This document shows, one piece after another, positions 54,321 through 64,000 of a stretch of 64,000 nt of DNA; position 1 is the stretch's first letter, and each line of letters begins with the position of its first letter. Below the pieces are notes generated by a model. It worked only from the letters and a program-made list of their open reading frames with translations, searched no databases and was not told where the DNA came from. The DNA is taken from the NCBI RefSeq assembly GCF_022539505.1, contig NC_061512.1, forward strand, positions 149,961,962-150,025,961, in the 5' to 3' direction. The position numbers and the translations under genes are program-made. Source of the stretch: Lolium rigidum. Taxonomy: Eukaryota; Streptophyta; Magnoliopsida; Poales; Poaceae.

Positions 54321-55716
54321 TGATACGTCCAAAACGTATCTACTTTCCCGAACACTTTTGCTATTGTTTTGCCTCTAATTTGTGTATTTTGGATGCAACT
54401 AACACGGACTAACGCTGTTTTCAGCAGAACTGTTCTAGTGTCTCGTTTTTGTGCAGAAATCCAACTTTCAGGAAAAACCTCGGGATTTTGACAGAAGGCC
54501 CTATTTTCCCGGAATATCGACGGAGCCGGAAGGACAAATCAAGTGGAGGCCCGAGGGCCCCACACCATAAGGCGGCGCGACCCGGGGGGCCCGCGCGGCC
54601 CTATGGTGTGGCCCCTCGGCCGGCCTCCGACGCCCTCCTTCGGACTATATATCGGCCTCGACCTAAAAACGCACGGGGAGAAGTCGAAGTCGCCGTAAAC
54701 CCTCCCGAACGCCGCCACATCGCGAAACTCCGTCTCGGGAGCCAGAAGTCTCCGTTCTGGCACTCCGTCGGGACGGGGAATTGGAGGAGATCATCGCCGC
54801 CATCACCGCCAACGCCTCTCCATCAACCAGCCATGTTTCCCCCATCCATGTGTGAGTAATTCCCCCGCTGTAGGCCGAAGGGGATGGTAGGGATTGGATG
54901 AGATTGGTCATGTAATAGCATAAGATTGTTAGGGCATAGTGCCTAGTATCCGTAGATGTTACTTTGATGATATTGTTGCAACTTGTTATGTTTAATGCTT
55001 GTCACTAGGGCCCGAGTGCCATGATCTCAGATCTGAACATGTTATTGTTTCATCATGATATTCATTGTTTATGGTCTTACCTGCAAGTTGTATACACATG
55101 TCGCTGTCCGGAACCAATGGCCCCGAAGTGACATAAATCGGGACAACCGGAGGGAATGGTAGTGATGTGAGGATCACATGTGTTCACGGAGTGTTAATGC
55201 TTTGCTCCGGTACTCTATTAAAAGGAGTACCTTAATATCCAGTAGTTTCCCTAGAGGACGGCTGCCACCGGCTGGTAGGAAAAAAGATGTTGTGCAAGTT
55301 TCTCATTGCGAGCACGTACGACTATAATTGGAACACATGCCTATTGATTGCTTAGTACTTGGATACCATTTTATTATTATCTGCAAATGCCCTGCTATGA
55401 TTGTTACATGAGTTTCTCTCATCCATGCAACGCCCATCATCCGTCCCCGTGCCTACAGTATTTTAATCCTGCTATTTACTAAAATCACTACTGCTGTCTT
55501 TGTTACTCTGCTCGTCGTTATTTTACTATCGCTACTTGCTATAAAACTGTTACTACGGATAAACTCTTGCGAGCAAGTCCGTTTCCAGTGCAGCTGAATT
55601 GACAACTCCGTTGTTAAGGCTTTCAAGTATTCTTTGTCTCCCCTTGTGTCGAATCAATAAATTGGGTTTTACTTCCCGCGAAGACTGTTGCGATCCCCTA
55701 TACTTGTGGGTCATCA
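54321..55716 (+). repeat. Element 9 3' LTR
   Basis: This 1396-bp LTR runs from TGATACGTCCAAAACG to GTGGGTCATCA, preceded by the polypurine tract AAGCTTGGGGGAGT. A TATA box, TATATAT, lies at 54646-54652. The first bases after it are GTGCT. Confidence 0.85.
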
Positions 55717-57914
55717 GTGCTCCTCTAATTGTTCTTGAGACGCCATGGTGGCTTGCACTAACAGAAGATGAAAAAGAGTTAGAATTCACGGAAAAATTCG
55801 GCATGACCTTTGCTAAAAATTGGTCATGCCGAGTGCTAGAATTGCCGGAATGGAAATGAATCAACATTTCGGCACTCAATAGCAACTCATTCCCTGCAAA
55901 CATATATATACAATTCATGAAAAGGTGCCAAACATTCTCCAACAGTACATCAACATCAACCAGTACATCAAGCATTTCCAACAGTACTAGCATTTTACAA
56001 ATATAGCCAGAGATAATAGAACTTGACCATCATTAATAGCACTTACAACAACATTACAGTAGCATTTTCATTTTCATTACAGTAGCACTTAACATTTTCA
56101 TTTTCATTTGCAGCAACACATTATATATTTGCAATAGCACATCATTTGCAACATCACGTCATTTGCAAATACTAAATGAGAACCACTAGCTAGCTACTGG
56201 TAGCACATCATCAACATCACATCACCAACAACACATCATCAACAGCACATCATCTCCGCCAATTTATGGTACATACAAATACTGCTACTGCTATTGCTAC
56301 ATACAAATACTGCTACTGCTAGCATTTTTCAACTAAACCAACTAAATGAGAACCACTTTAGTCTCTGCCAATTTATCCACTATTAACTAAACCAACAACA
56401 TTTAACCACTTTAGTCTCTGCCAATTTTAGCTAGCATATCAACTAAATGAAAACCACTTTATCAACTAAACCTACTAATACTAGCTACAAAACCAGAGAA
56501 CCAATTTTAGCATTAAAAAATTGAAAATTTTCTTACTGTCATATTGGACAGCTACAAAATCATATAACCAGTGATAGGGAGCAATACCAATTCAGAGATA
56601 TAAAATAGCATCACTGCATATGTAGCACAAATACACATCAGTAGCATTCCACCATTCCAAGTTTCATTAACAAATTAAGTTCCCTTAACACCATCAGTAG
56701 CATTTTACAACTAAACCTGCTACTGCAAGTTTCATTAACACCATCAGTAGCATTTTTATGAACTAAACCAGAGAATGAACCAGTCCAAATCATTTAAACC
56801 ATCAGCATTTAAATCCTACAGCTAACAAATCATTTAAACCATCAGAATAAATGATCCAGTAAGCATCCCCACTAATCATAGCATTACAAATAAGTGGAAT
56901 TAAAGTGACATTCCTTCACCTTGTACATCCACTGGCCAATTAACTGAACAAAATCAATTTTCATTTTAGCTACTGCAAGTAAAATCAATTTTGAACCAAA
57001 CCTCTATTTCATTTTTTTTTTTTTGCAGTAGGTAATGATGCATTTTCATTTTGAACCAAATTTATTTACAACCAGTGAGCATGCATGAGCATTTTTAACC
57101 AGTAGCAATTTATGGCAACATTTTTGTATTTCATTCTTGTTATGAGCATGAGCATGAGCAAGCAATGAATTTTTGCATATCAACCAATGAATTTTATATA
57201 GAAAATTGAGCATGAGCAGTAGCATTTCAAAACCATTTCAACATCTTTATTTGCCCTACTAATTCATACTGCAAGCATTTAAATCATGAGCATGGTGAAC
57301 TAATTCATACTACAAGCATGAGCATGGTGAACTAATTCATCAAATTCAATTTGCAAGGGTACAGGGCCAACCAGGGCATCAAATTTGCAAGGGTACATGG
57401 CATCAAATTCAATTTGCTATGAGTAATACAAGAATCGGCGCAAGAATTCAACTATTGCAAGAACAACAGCAAGAATCGGCGCAATAATTAGGAGGCAGAG
57501 AGAGGGAAGGAAGAGGGGGATGGAGAGGGGAAGGAAGAGGGGAAGGGAGAGGGGTTCTTACCAATGGCGATGTTGGCGACGCCCTGCTGCTCCTCTCCGC
57601 GACGGTGGCCGGCGCTCAACGCCGTCCTCCTCCTCTCGTTGACGGTGGCGACGGTGGCCGGCGCGTGACGCCCTCCCCCTCCTCTCCGCGGCGACGCCCT
57701 GCTCCTCCTTGCGCGGCGGCTCCGGCGTGCAGCGAGGTCGACGACAGCGCAGGCGCGTGCAGAGAGGTCGACGACGGCGCGACGGCTCGATCCGGCGTGC
57801 TAGGGTTCGGCGTGCTAGGGCGCGTGAAGAGAATCGACACTGGAAGGGGATTGACACCGCATGCGGTTAAGTCCCCACTATAGCCGGACCCCTTACTGCC
57901 GGCGCACTACCCCT
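55717..57914 (-). mobile_element. CACTA-related low-complexity region
   Basis: About 2.2 kb. A small inverted repeat at 55799-55831 (CGGCATGACC/GGTCATGCCG) starts the region. Most of the rest is AT-rich with recurring AGTAGCATTT, CATTTGCAA and ACTGCTACTG. From 57480 it becomes GC-rich and open on the minus strand (57840-57565), ending in a splice-donor-like CCATTG/GTAAGAA near 57565. CCGGCGCAC motifs near the right edge match the CACTA terminus at 42595. Element 7 is inserted at 57915. Confidence 0.4.
57565..57840 (-). other. Possible first exon of a CACTA-borne gene
   Basis: A GC-rich frame on the minus strand begins at an ATG at 57840 and ends at a good splice donor (G/GTAAGAA). The codons are Arg/Pro/Ser-rich with no recognised domain. 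A block with the same layout lies at 6612-6907. It could equally be untranslated leader. Confidence 0.3.
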
Positions 57915-59315
57915 TGATGCGTGTAGTTGACACGTCCGTTGGGAACCCCAAGAGGACGGTGTGATGCGCACAGCAGCAAGTTTCCCTCAGTAAGAAACCA
58001 AGGTTAATCGAACCAGTAGGAGTCAAGAAGAACGTTGAAGGTTGATGGTGGAGGAGTGTAGTGCGGCGCAACACCAGGGATTCCGGCGCCAACGTGGAAC
58101 CTGCACAACACAGTCACAGAACTTTGCCCCAACGTAACAACGAGGTTGTCAATCTCACCGGCTTGCTGTAACAAAGGATTAGATGTATAGTGTGGATGAT
58201 GATGTTTGTTTGCGAAGAATAGTAAAGAACAATTGCAGCAGTTTGTATTTCAGATGTAAAGAATAGGACCGGGGTCCACAGTTCACTAGTGGTGTCTCTC
58301 CCATAAGATAGCAGATGTTGGGTGAACAAATTACAGTTGGGCAATTGACAAATAAATAAGGCATAACAATGCACATACATATATCATGATGAGTACTATG
58401 AGATTTAATCAGGGCATTACGACAAAGTACATAGACCTCTATCCAAGCATGCATCTATGCCTAAAAAGTCCACCTTCGAGGTTATCATCCGAACCCCTTC
58501 CAGTATTAAGTTGTAAACAACAGACAATTGCATTAAGTATGGTGTGTAATGTAATCAACACAAATATCCTTAGACAAAGCATCGATGTTTTATCCCTAGT
58601 GGCAACAGCACATCCACAACCTTAGAACACAACATGAAGGATTACAGATAGATGATCTTGATCATGATAGGCAGCTCACAAGATCTAACATGATAGCACA
58701 ATGAGCAGAAGACAACCATCTAGCTACTGCTATGGACCCATAGTCCAGGGGTGAACTAATCACACATCGATCCGGAGGCGATCATGGCGATGAAGAGACT
58801 TCCGGGAGATGATTCCCCTCTCCGGCAGGGTGCCGGAGGCGATCTCCTGAATCCCCCGAGATGTGATTGGCGGCGGCGGCGTCTCTGGAAGGTTTTCCGT
58901 ATCGTGGCTCTCCGTACTGGGGGTTTCGCGACAAAGGTTTTAAGTAGGCGGAAGGGCGGAGTCGGGAGAGTCACGGGGGCCCCACACGCTAGGGCCGCGT
59001 GGGCCCCCCTTAGGCCGCGCCGCCCTAGTGTGGCGGCGCCCCGTGGCCCCACTTCGTCTCCCCTCCGGTGTTCTGGAAGCTTCGTGCAAAAATAGGACCC
59101 TGGGCGTTGATTTCGTCCAATTCCGAGAATATTTCCTTACTAGGATTTCTGAAACCAAAAACAGCAGAAAACAACAACTGGCTCTTCGGCATCTCGTCAA
59201 TAGGTTAGTGCTGGAAAATGCATAATAATGACATATAATGTGTATAAAACATGTGACTATCATCATAAAAGTAGCATGGAACATAAGAAATTATAGATAC
59301 GTTTGAGACGTATCA
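57915..59315 (-). repeat. Element 7 3' LTR with internal deletion
   Basis: A 1401-bp LTR of the common family. About 200 bp are missing near 58625 relative to the other copies. Confidence 0.82.
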
Positions 59316-60037
59316 AGCATCCCCAAGCTTACTTCCTACTCGCCCTCGAGTAGGTAAACGATAACAAAGACAATTTCTGAGGTGACATGCTATCATAATC
59401 TTGATCATACTATTGTAAAGCATATGAGATGAATGCAGCGATTCGAAGCAATGATGAAGATAATGAGTAAACTAATGAATCATATAGCAAAGACTTTTCA
59501 TGAATAATACCTTCAAGACAAGCATCAATAAGACTTGAATAAGAGTTACTCATAAAGCAATAAGTTCAAAGTAAAGGCATTGAAGCAACACAAAGGAAGA
59601 TGTAAGTTTCAGCGGTTGCTTTCAACTTCAACATATATATCTCATGGATAATTGTCAACACAAAGTAATATAACAAGTGCAATAAGTAAACATGTAAGAA
59701 TCAATGCACACAGTTGACACAAGTGTTTGCTTCACGGGATAGAATGAATAGGTAAAGCTGACTCAACAATAAAGTAAAAGATAGGCCCTTCGCAGAGGAA
59801 GCATGGATTACTATATTTGTGCTAGAGCTTTTCATTTTGAAAACAAGAAACAATTTTGTCAACGGTAGTAATAAAGCATATGTGTTATGTATAAGACATC
59901 TTATAAGTTGCAAGACTCATGCATAGTATACTAATAGTGCTCGCACCTTGTCCTAATTAGCTTGGGTTAACACGGATTATCATTGCATAGCATATGTTTC
60001 AACCAAGTGTCACAAAGGGGTACCTCTATGCCGCCTG
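57915..60037 (-). mobile_element. Element 7: reversed Athila-like LTR plus 3' region, truncated
   Basis: 3' LTR 57915-59315 (minus), then the polypurine tract (GCATCCCCAAGCTTAC) and about 720 bp of the common 3' region, colinear with elements 2 and 5. It breaks at 60037 into TTGGGGACCCCGGACTA and the N-gap. No ORF is present. Confidence 0.8.
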
Positions 60038-60055
60038 TTTGGGGACCCCGGACTA
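60038..60055. other. Unplaced fragment before gap
   Basis: TTGGGGACCCCGGACTA does not belong to element 7. It is probably the edge of another LTR lost in the gap. Confidence 0.3.
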
Positions 60056-60155
60056 NNNNNNNNNNNNNNNNNNNNNNNNNNNNNNNNNNNNNNNNNNNNN
60101 NNNNNNNNNNNNNNNNNNNNNNNNNNNNNNNNNNNNNNNNNNNNNNNNNNNNNNN
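60056..60155. other. Assembly gap, 100 N
   Basis: Exactly 100 N; true size unknown. Confidence 0.95.
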
Positions 60156-61189
60156 CATCCCAAAAATTCAAAACAAAACAAATGAATTTCCCTAGTTCCA
60201 AATTTTGGAACCAACAAAAACTTTTATTAAATTAAGGGTGATACATAGTAATCTTGCCTAATTCTTGTGCTAATGCCATGATTTCTTGTTATAGTAGTTT
60301 GAAATAACCTTAAACCCTAAACCTCACCCCTCTTTTCACCATCCTAGTTAAAATAAAATAAAAGGAAATTAAATAAGAAAAAGGCATATGGGCCTATGGC
60401 TATTTTTGTGAAACTTCACCCTAATCTTTTCTACCTTGTGTAGAGGTTTGGAAAACCTTCATAACCCTTACCTAGTGCTTACCAAACCTAATTCAAGTTG
60501 TTTCCAAAGAAAATAAAAAGAAACTAAAAATGCCATAGAGGCATATGAGAGTAAAATAGCAAATTTGTGAATTCAAGAATCTTGACCCTAAGACATGTTG
60601 TGAATGGTGGGATAACTCCTATATACCATTTCAAGACTCAACAACACCATTTGGGTCAAGCCAAGTCAAATTAAAACTCAAATGCAACATATGCATAGAG
60701 GCATATGTGACACATAGCCATAATACCCAATTCTTGTTCTATGACTTTAAACCTTGACCAAATGATGTGAAACCATCTCCAAACCTAATATAACACTAAA
60801 TTGACCCTAACCCATGCCCAAGTAAAGCAAGGGGAACAATTTACAAAAATAATGAAATTTGACACATCACCTCTTATGTGTTATGGCCAATTTTGCAAAT
60901 CTTTGAACAAGACCTTTTGAAATGGTTTCAACGGTTTGGAAATGTTTCTAAACTAATAAGAATCACATTAGAGTCAAGAAAAGTCAAATCAAATGGAGAG
61001 AAATCAAATAGGGAGAAAATCCCAATTTCACTCACATACACTTGCTGATCATGACCATGCACGATTGGAGAAAAGAGACGCACGCTAGTGGCCAGAACAC
61101 GCGCGCCCAGTACCATGCCGCGGCTTGCCAGTGCACGCGGTGAGCGCGACCAGCCAATGCCCTGGACGCGCCAGTACGCCCCTCGCCTG
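60156..61189. other. AT-rich unassigned sequence
   Basis: About 1 kb of A/T-rich DNA with repeated phrases such as GAGGCATATG and ACCCTAA. No gene is seen. Together with the following promoter-like modules it looks like the U3 of a very long Gypsy LTR. Confidence 0.35.
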
Positions 61190-61520
61190 GACGCTCTCGT
61201 CCTTCTCTTCCCCTCCACTCGCGCACGCTCGCTCATCACCACACCAGTACACGCCTAGACAACCTCGCTAGCTCGCGGAAGCCTTGTCGCCATCGCCATG
61301 ATCGACGTTCTGCCGCCAAGTACCGTCCTCGTCGCAGAAGCAATCCGAGCGCTCCCATCGTCCCCTAGACGCGCCAGCTACACCCAGAGCATCGCCAAGC
61401 CGTTGCCTACACGACGCGCCTCCTAGCTTGCCCCTTCACGCACCGGAGACGCCACGACGTCGACGACCCCTCACAGCATCCACGGCCCCCTCACCATCCT
61501 ATAAATAGAGGCACCCCCTT
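61190..61520 (+). promoter_or_regulatory. Promoter-like module, copy 1
   Basis: GC-rich sequence with ACACGACGCGCC and CTAGCTTGCCCCTTC ends in ACGGCCCCCTCACCATCCTA, with the TATA box TATAAATA at about 61500. It is repeated at 61687-62004. Confidence 0.5.
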
Positions 61521-61686
61521 GACGGCGCTTTTTCCGGCGGAATCCCGACTCCGGTGCGCGATCCTCCAATAATCATGAAACATGCAAAATAGATGAAATA
61601 ACATAAGTATTATCTCCAAATATGAAATATATCAATGAATAACAGCAAATTATGATATCAAATAGTGATGAAAATTGGATGTATCA
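61521..61686 (-). repeat. Start of a reversed LTR of another Gypsy family
   Basis: On the minus strand it begins TGATACATCCAATTTTCATC at 61686 and reads on through GGAGGATCGCGCACCGG to about 61521. This matches the style of a distinct Athila-type LTR. Only ~165 bp remain, lying between the two promoter-like modules. Confidence 0.5.
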
Positions 61687-62004
61687 GTTGCCCTCGTCCT
61701 TCCCTTCCCCTCACCTCGCGCATGCACACTCCACCCCATGCCAGGACCTCGCCAGACACCGCCATTGGCCGTCGCCTGCGCAGTAGACGAAGACATCATC
61801 GCACCTCTGCCGCGCCGGTACCGCAAGGACGACAATGATGCTGCACACCCTCATCCTCCCCTAGCAGTGCCATCAAGCACCCAGAGCATCGCCTAGCCGT
61901 CGCCTACACGACGCGCCCCCTAGCTTGCCCCTTCGCGCCCCGGAGCACCCTCGCCGTCGATGACTTCTCGCAGCACCCACGGCCCCCTCACCATTCTATA
62001 AAAG
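61687..62004 (+). promoter_or_regulatory. Promoter-like module, copy 2
   Basis: Related to copy 1: the same order of ACCCAGAGCATCGCC, ACACGACGCGCC, CTAGCTTGCCCCTTC and ACGGCCCCCTCACCATTCTA. It ends at the TATA box TATAAAAG near 61997. Confidence 0.5.
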
Positions 62005-64000
62005 GAGCAGCTCCCGCACTTCCTCCTCCACACCATCCCTGCTCCCCTCCTTCTCCTCGACCTCCTCCACCTCTCCTCCCCGTCAAGTACGCCACAGAGA
62101 GCCCCAATTTAGCCGACGATCGCCGGAGTCCGCCACAGAGCAATTGCCCGATTCCGTCCACCTCCGCTCCTCCCACGGCTACCAGGAGGTTCCTCGTCAT
62201 CGACAACCTCGTCGAGCGTCCGCGCCCCTCGCCGGAGCTCCGTCACGCCGCCGACCCCCTACCTCGCCGTCGCAGCAAGGCCTTCTCCCCCGTCGACGAC
62301 GATGACTGTCGACCACCCGATCCACATCTAATCCAACGGTCCAGGTCAGAGCTTACCGTTTCGGTTTAGCTGAGTCGGTGACGCGTGGGACCGTTTGTCA
62401 GTAGGCCCGCGTTGTTACTGGGCTAGTTTCTCCGTTTCAAACCATGCGGCCCATTAGTTTTCCCGCCTAAGCCCATCTAGCCTTAGTCAAATTAATTCGT
62501 TTCAGCAATTATTCAATACTGGTATGTGCTAAAAATTGAATAGTTTAAAATTTACCAACCCAAATTGAGTGATTCAAGTTGTTCCAGAAAGCTTATGAAT
62601 TGATCTAGCAAACCCCACTGGTCTCAACCCCATATCTTGTGTAGATTTTGAATAGAAAAAATAACAAAACAGAGACTTTTCAGTATTCAAATAAATCTTA
62701 AAAATCAACCAATTTGAATTTTGAAGTGAATCCAATTGAAATAATTCACATTTCACCAACTCTAATTTACTATGTAAAAATATGATATAGGTTCTGTACA
62801 TGATCATGGGCTAGAAGCAAAATATTGTCTATGTAGTCAATACTAGTCCATTTAAACTATTTCAAATTTTAGGAATTTAAATCTATGAGGTGTAGCACCT
62901 CATTTAAATCATTTTCTCAAGTGTTATGAAGTAATGTGATGACCTCTACTGTTTAGGCATACTTGCTCACTTATAGAATTTAAATTGCACTGGTTATTTA
63001 AATCACATGAGATGATGAATCTCATTTAAATCACTTTTCTCAAATAATAAGTGTGAAGTGTTGACCTTGGTAAACATGTGATCATCCCTGGTTATTTGAG
63101 AAGATTAAATCTTAAGGAGATTCAGTGAGAGGAAATTATTTCTCCAAACCAAAGAGAAACCCTAATTCCAATTTCAATGAGAGGAAATTATTTTCCTAAT
63201 ATTAAATAAGGAGACCCTAGCATAATTTGTGAATAAAGGTTAAGTATTGATGCTAGATCATTTGTGTGAGCCAATAAGGCTAATTAAGATTACTTAAGTG
63301 TTGTTTGGTGATTGTATCCTCGTATTCGTTTATAGACGCTAGTACCGGAGACTATCAAGAGGAAGAGGTCTTCTACCAAGAGGAAGAGCAAGAAAGTTTT
63401 GATCACATCACCAATCGACGCAAGCTATTACCAATGCAACTAGAATAATGCAAAGCTCTACAAGAGCAAGGCACCATTACTTTTACTTTATGCTTAATGA
63501 TCCTATCCCAAGTTTTTACTTTACAAGCCTTACTAAATTTTGTTTATCAAAGTACTTTTGATTCATGATTCACTTAGTTTAGTTATGGAGTAGTACCAGA
63601 GTATCAAACTTAGCCTAGAGCAATACAAGTTGCTTAGCACCCCACATGACTAGTTGCTAGTGCTAAACTAAAATTGGCTACTCTAGATGGGAACTTGTGA
63701 AAACCAATGACTTTGAAAACCTTGGAATGATGAGTCATTCTATTGAAAGACTTTGAAGGTGAATATGACTTGTGAATGACTTGGTGAAATTTACCAAAAG
63801 CCGATGGTTGGGTTCGGATGCGATACCATTCCAATTCTTAAGTATCCCCACAATACCTGAATCTGGGTAAGGCTTAACTGGAAACTTATGTATTTTAGTA
63901 TGGGTTCCCTCTGAACAAGCGTCATAGGGGTTATGCCGAGGCTGCCTCCCTTGAAAGTGAAATGACGTGAAATGAGGTGAATATCCTACCCAAGCCCTGT
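62005..64000. other. Unassigned long-LTR-like or 5' leader sequence
   Basis: After the second TATA box comes a C-rich leader (to about 62340), then AT-rich sequence with no gene to the window end. Features are the purine-rich GAGGAAGAGG repeats near 63360-63390 and phrases such as ACTTGTGAAAACCAATGAC. Most consistent with R-U5 of a long Gypsy LTR, but I see no LTR end or primer site. Confidence 0.35.

Larger units (their letters stand above)
47561..55716 (+). mobile_element. Element 9: 3' part of a Gypsy element, split by element 8
   Basis: Internal 3' sequence lies at 47561-47688 and 54176-54320, and the 3' LTR at 54321-55716. The halves are separated by element 8 with near-identical target sites (GTATC and ATATC). 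The end GCTTGAGGACAAGCAATAAG plus AAGCTTGGGGGAGT is typical of Athila-type elements. The 5' half is lost in the gap. No coding sequence remains. Confidence 0.75.

Noticed and set aside
55599..55859. Plus-strand frame ending in WKTPWW-like and LPEWK residues as a small host exon
   Set aside because: Most of the frame lies inside the LTR of element 9; the remaining ~40 codons show no recognisable domain and no splice signals I can trust.

Overview
The window is a stretch of repeat-rich grass DNA, most likely from a large-genome Pooideae species (wheat, barley, oat or ryegrass group). The evidence is the set of elements it holds: long-LTR Athila-like Ty3/Gypsy retrotransposons with a tRNA-Asp primer-binding site, Tat-like Gypsy elements, an L1-type LINE with the ORF1/ORF2 plan of cereal LINEs, and CACTA transposons. 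The species cannot be fixed from the sequence. I find no ordinary host gene, tRNA, rRNA or CRISPR array. Two 100-N gaps (47461-47560 and 60056-60155) mark scaffold joins.

Layout. 1-6008: an LTR cut by the window edge (element 1) abuts a reversed, truncated non-autonomous Athila-like element (element 2). 6009-7232: a GC-rich exon-like piece and CACTA-like palindromes. 7233-35096: element 3, an old Athila-like element of about 6.7 kb of its own sequence, now 27.9 kb long. A LINE (11211-25694) sits inside it, complete element 4 (11239-17880, duplication CTCTC) sits inside the LINE, and complete reversed element 5 (25888-32559, duplication AGTAT) lies further along. 35102-38785: a decayed CACTA transposase on the minus strand, joined at about 38785 to a truncated Gypsy element (38786-42240). 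42241-42594: unassigned. 42595-42743: a CACTA terminus interrupted by element 6 (42744-47460), which carries a 653-codon gag-protease frame and no polymerase. After the gap comes the 3' part of element 9 (47561-47688 and 54176-55716), split by reversed Tat-like element 8 (47689-54175), which carries an intact antisense ORF. 55717-57914: CACTA-related low-complexity DNA. 57915-60037: reversed element 7. 60156-64000: unassigned long-LTR-like sequence with two copies of a promoter-like module.

How the parts relate. Elements 1-7 share LTR, primer site and/or a noncoding 3' region, but their internal ORFs differ: an acidic membrane-anchored-looking protein (2 and 4), an unknown protein (5), a trimmed gag (3) and gag-protease (6). 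None encodes reverse transcriptase, RNase H or integrase, so all must borrow enzymes from an autonomous relative.

The most consequential observation concerns the consensus itself. Almost every difference I noted within LTR pairs, and at least nine reading-frame breaks in unrelated elements, falls on a CAG/CTG trinucleotide written as CGAG, CGG, CG, CAAG or CTTG. This looks like systematic base-calling error at methylated CHG sites. If so, the LINE, elements 4 and 5 and the gag of element 8 are younger and more intact than they appear.
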